16,727 nt of DNA, taken from assembly GCA_964607375.1 (NCBI GenBank), contig CAZSJY010000040.1:1-16727 (forward strand). The letters run 5' to 3'. The position numbers and the translations under genes are program-made. This stretch comes from JACNLC01 sp964607375 (lineage in GTDB: Bacteria > Fidelibacterota > Marinisomatia > SCGC-AAA003-L08 > JACNLC01). The notes under the pieces are model-generated. The model was not told the DNA's origin and searched no databases. It worked only from the letters and a program-made list of their open reading frames with translations. Of this stretch, positions 14,466-16,727 are shown in pieces (position 1 is the first letter of the stretch; each line of letters begins with the position of its first letter).

Positions 14466-16727
14466 TTATGAAATCCACACATTTTTGTCGCCCAGCAGAC
14501 CTCGAAATATTCTTACTAATTCAGATGATGAAGTAACTCGAATTTTCCCTGCTTTAATTCGCTGGGCATATCCCTTTGAGTCCTTTAAATGAACTATCAA
14601 CCCACACGACCCTTGATATTCTTCAGCTGTTTTTTTGATATTATCAATCACTGATAAATCTTCTTGTGTATGCTCGATGCTCAAATTGATATTTCTGCTC
14701 AACTTCTGCCGTACTTCTTTTAGGGGAAAGATAGTTTCACAAATAATTTTTATCGTGTTATTGTCACCATTTTTTGTGGATTGTGAGCCCTGAACAAACA
14801 CCAAATTGTCTTCTTTGATATGTTGTTTCAGCTTTTCGTATGATTCGGAAAATACAAATACTTCAGCTTTACCATGTAAATCGGTGAGTCCAAGTATCAC
14901 CCATGGATTATTTTTCTTATCATATAGTTGTTTGATTTCTGAAATAATACCACCCAATCTGATTTCTTTGGGCAATTTATCAAAATCAAAATTAGTAGTG
15001 TGGACATTGTTAAATTCCTGTAAATCATCCAAATATTTTTCTAGTGGATTACCTGACAAATAGAAACCGATGAGTTCTTTTTCCTTTGCTAATGATTGTT
15101 CTTTAGACCACTTTTCTACTTCTGGTAATGGTGGTTCTGCCATATCAACATCACCTGTTGTGCCAAACAAACTTGATTGCATAGAACTTTTCTCATCCTG
15201 AACTTTTTGGCCAAACTTCAATGCTTTTTCGACCATATCAAATTGTTGTGCTCGATTTCCTTCCAAACTATCGCAAGCACCAGCTAAAATTAAACTTTCT
15301 AAAATTTTTCTATTGGCAGTAGTAGAATCGACTTTTTTACAGAAATCAATAACAGTTTTGAATTTACCTCGTTCTTCTCGACTGAAAACAATAATTTCCG
15401 ATGCATTGAATCCAACATTTTTGATAGCGGATAATCCATACAAAATGTCACCTTTTTTAGTTGCGCGGAAGTCAGCATAAGAAGTGTTGACATCCGGCGG
15501 TTGGATTTGTAATTTCATTTTTCTTGCTTCAGAAATTAAGTGAACAACTCTCTCCGTTTTGCTCATTTCAGATGACAAATTTGCCGCAATAAATTCCGCA
15601 GGATAGTGGGCTTTTAACCACGCAGTTTGGAATGATACGATAGAATAAGCAGTTGCGTGACATTTATTAAATCCATATTGTGCAAATTTTTCCACCAAGT
15701 CAAAAATCTCTGTAGCAAGTTTTTGGGATAATCCTCTTTCTTGTGCTCCTTCAACAAAATCCACCTTGAAAGCTGCCATTACATCTGCTTTTTTCTTTCC
15801 CATTGCCCGTCGCATTTCATCCGCTTGGGCGAGAGAAAATCCACCTATTGCCGAACCAATTTGCATCACTTGTTCTTGATAAACGATAATACCATAAGTC
15901 TCTTTTAAAATTGGTTCCATTAATGGATGTAGATATTCAATCTTCTTTTTACCGTTTTTCCTTGCGATAAATTCAGGGATATTCTGCATCGGTCCCGGTC
16001 GATATAATGCATTCATTGCTATAAGGTCGGCAATTCCGTTGGGCTTGAGCTGTTTGAGATTTTCACGCATTCCATCGGATTCAAATTGAAAAACTCCTAC
16101 CGTTTTTCCTTTGGTGAACAAATCGAGGGCTTTGGAATCTTTCAAGTCGAGATTTTCAATATCAATTTCAACATTGTGATTTTCTTTGACCATTTTGATG
16201 GTTTTGTCAATTACAGTCAAATTCCGGAGACCAAGAAAATCCATTTTCAGTAAACCGAGAGTTTCAAGTGCACCCATTTCTGCTTGTGAGGTAACATCAC
16301 CAGATGCTTGGTTTTTGTGCAATGCTACATATTCGGTTAAAGGTCCAGGAGTGATTACCACACCGGCCGCATGAGTTGATGAATGACGATGCAATCCTTC
16401 AAGGACTTTTGAGTACTGCATTAGCTCTTCGTAATGTTTGTCTTGTTCAACGAGATCAGCTAAATCTTTACTAATTTTCAACGCTTTATCTAGTGTCATT
16501 TTAAGTTCTGTGGGTATCATTTTAGCAACTTTATCTCCTTCGCTATATGACATTCCCATTACACGAGCTACATCACGAACAACTGAACGAGCTTTCATTG
16601 TTCCAAAAGTGATGATTTGAGTTACGGATTCCTCCCCAAACTTATTTTTAATGTAGTCTATAACCTTTTGCCTTCCTTCAACACAGAAATCAATATCAAA
16701 ATCCGGCATGCTAATCCGATCTGGATT
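14466..16727 (-). CDS. dnaE: DNA polymerase III alpha subunit, C-terminal part (runs off the right edge)
   Basis: Replicative polymerase catalytic subunit. About 753 codons are present; the 5' part, with the PHP domain and the start of the palm, lies beyond the window. The reading frame is open to the last base and encodes NPDRIS before the catalytic block MPDFDIDFC. Numbering from that Met, the palm aspartates are Asp5 and Asp7, and the third is Asp157 (LLKMDFLGLRNL). RHSSTHAAGVV (108-118) and the fingers follow to about 380, then the helix-hairpin-helix region (450-480). QSSLF (511-515) matches the clamp-binding motif. The OB fold is at about 583-660 and a C-terminal domain ends the protein. 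The order HhH, clamp motif, OB marks a DnaE rather than PolC. A downstream-position check shows no frameshift. Confidence 0.96.
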   Translation of the reverse strand, partial: NPDRISMPDFDIDFCVEGRQKVIDYIKNKFGEESVTQIITFGTMKARSVVRDVARVMGMSYSEGDKVAKMIPTELKMTLDKALKISKDLADLVEQDKHYEELMQYSKVLEGLHRHSSTHAAGVVITPGPLTEYVALHKNQASGDVTSQAEMGALETLGLLKMDFLGLRNLTVIDKTIKMVKENHNVEIDIENLDLKDSKALDLFTKGKTVGVFQFESDGMRENLKQLKPNGIADLIAMNALYRPGPMQNIPEFIARKNGKKKIEYLHPLMEPILKETYGIIVYQEQVMQIGSAIGGFSLAQADEMRRAMGKKKADVMAAFKVDFVEGAQERGLSQKLATEIFDLVEKFAQYGFNKCHATAYSIVSFQTAWLKAHYPAEFIAANLSSEMSKTERVVHLISEARKMKLQIQPPDVNTSYADFRATKKGDILYGLSAIKNVGFNASEIIVFSREERGKFKTVIDFCKKVDSTTANRKILESLILAGACDSLEGNRAQQFDMVEKALKFGQKVQDEKSSMQSSLFGTTGDVDMAEPPLPEVEKWSKEQSLAKEKELIGFYLSGNPLEKYLDDLQEFNNVHTTNFDFDKLPKEIRLGGIISEIKQLYDKKNNPWVILGLTDLHGKAEVFVFSESYEKLKQHIKEDNLVFVQGSQSTKNGDNNTIKIICETIFPLKEVRQKLSRNINLSIEHTQEDLSVIDNIKKTAEEYQGSCGLIVHLKDSKGYAQRIKAGKIRVTSSSELVRIFRGLLGDKNVWIS

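Noticed and set aside
1..16727. Defence island, prophage, integron or insertion sequence
   Set aside because: Every long frame belongs to a housekeeping, metabolic or envelope family; no integrase, transposase, toxin-antitoxin pair or CRISPR repeat was seen.

Overview
The window is an AT-rich bacterial chromosome segment that is almost fully coding. One gene (an HtrA/DegP-type periplasmic protease) lies on the plus strand at the left. Fifteen protein genes follow on the minus strand, the last of them (dnaE) running off the right edge. Two genes with clear signal peptides, AT-rich leaders with variable Shine-Dalgarno sequences, and a Dtd/DnaE/split methylmalonyl-CoA mutase/propionyl-CoA carboxylase set suggest a Gram-negative bacterium of the wider FCB group (Marinimicrobia-, Calditrichota- or Ignavibacteria-like). 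That placement is inferred from gene content and style, not from a marker phylogeny. No tRNA, rRNA, CRISPR array, insertion sequence or phage gene was seen.

Layout, left to right. 1-361: non-coding leader with a degenerate heptamer tandem repeat at 54-109. 362-1765 (+): HtrA, followed by an intrinsic terminator. 1850-2004: a gap between convergent genes filled with nested palindromes. 2005-2439 (-): Hsp20 small heat-shock protein. 2594-9055 (-): eight tightly packed genes that read, in transcription order, HAD hydrolase, cupin, M48 CAAX-type membrane protease, secreted family I.5-like lipase, beta-PGM-like HAD phosphatase, PlsC acyltransferase, glycerophosphodiester phosphodiesterase, and a short GlpD-like FAD glycerol-3-phosphate dehydrogenase. 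From the M48 gene to glpD the joints are 4-nt ATGA overlaps or gaps of 0-2 nt. 9178-9942 (-): SAM methyltransferase. 10042-11118 (-): M24 Xaa-Pro peptidase. 11353-16727 (-): operon dnaE - dtd - cobalamin-binding mutase subunit - pccB - TPR protein, every joint overlapping or abutting.

Two themes stand out. The 2594-6913 block holds a lipase, GDPD, G3P dehydrogenase, PlsC acyltransferase and a small-molecule phosphatase. Together they could take lipids apart and route glycerol-3-phosphate either to DHAP or back into phospholipid. The right-hand operon ties replication (DnaE) and translation quality control (Dtd) to propionyl/methylmalonyl-CoA metabolism. I found no wholly new defence or mobile system. 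The most unusual items are the lipid-turnover operon with its Firmicute-style lipase, the GlpD lacking its C-terminal domain, and the compound palindrome block at 1865-2002.
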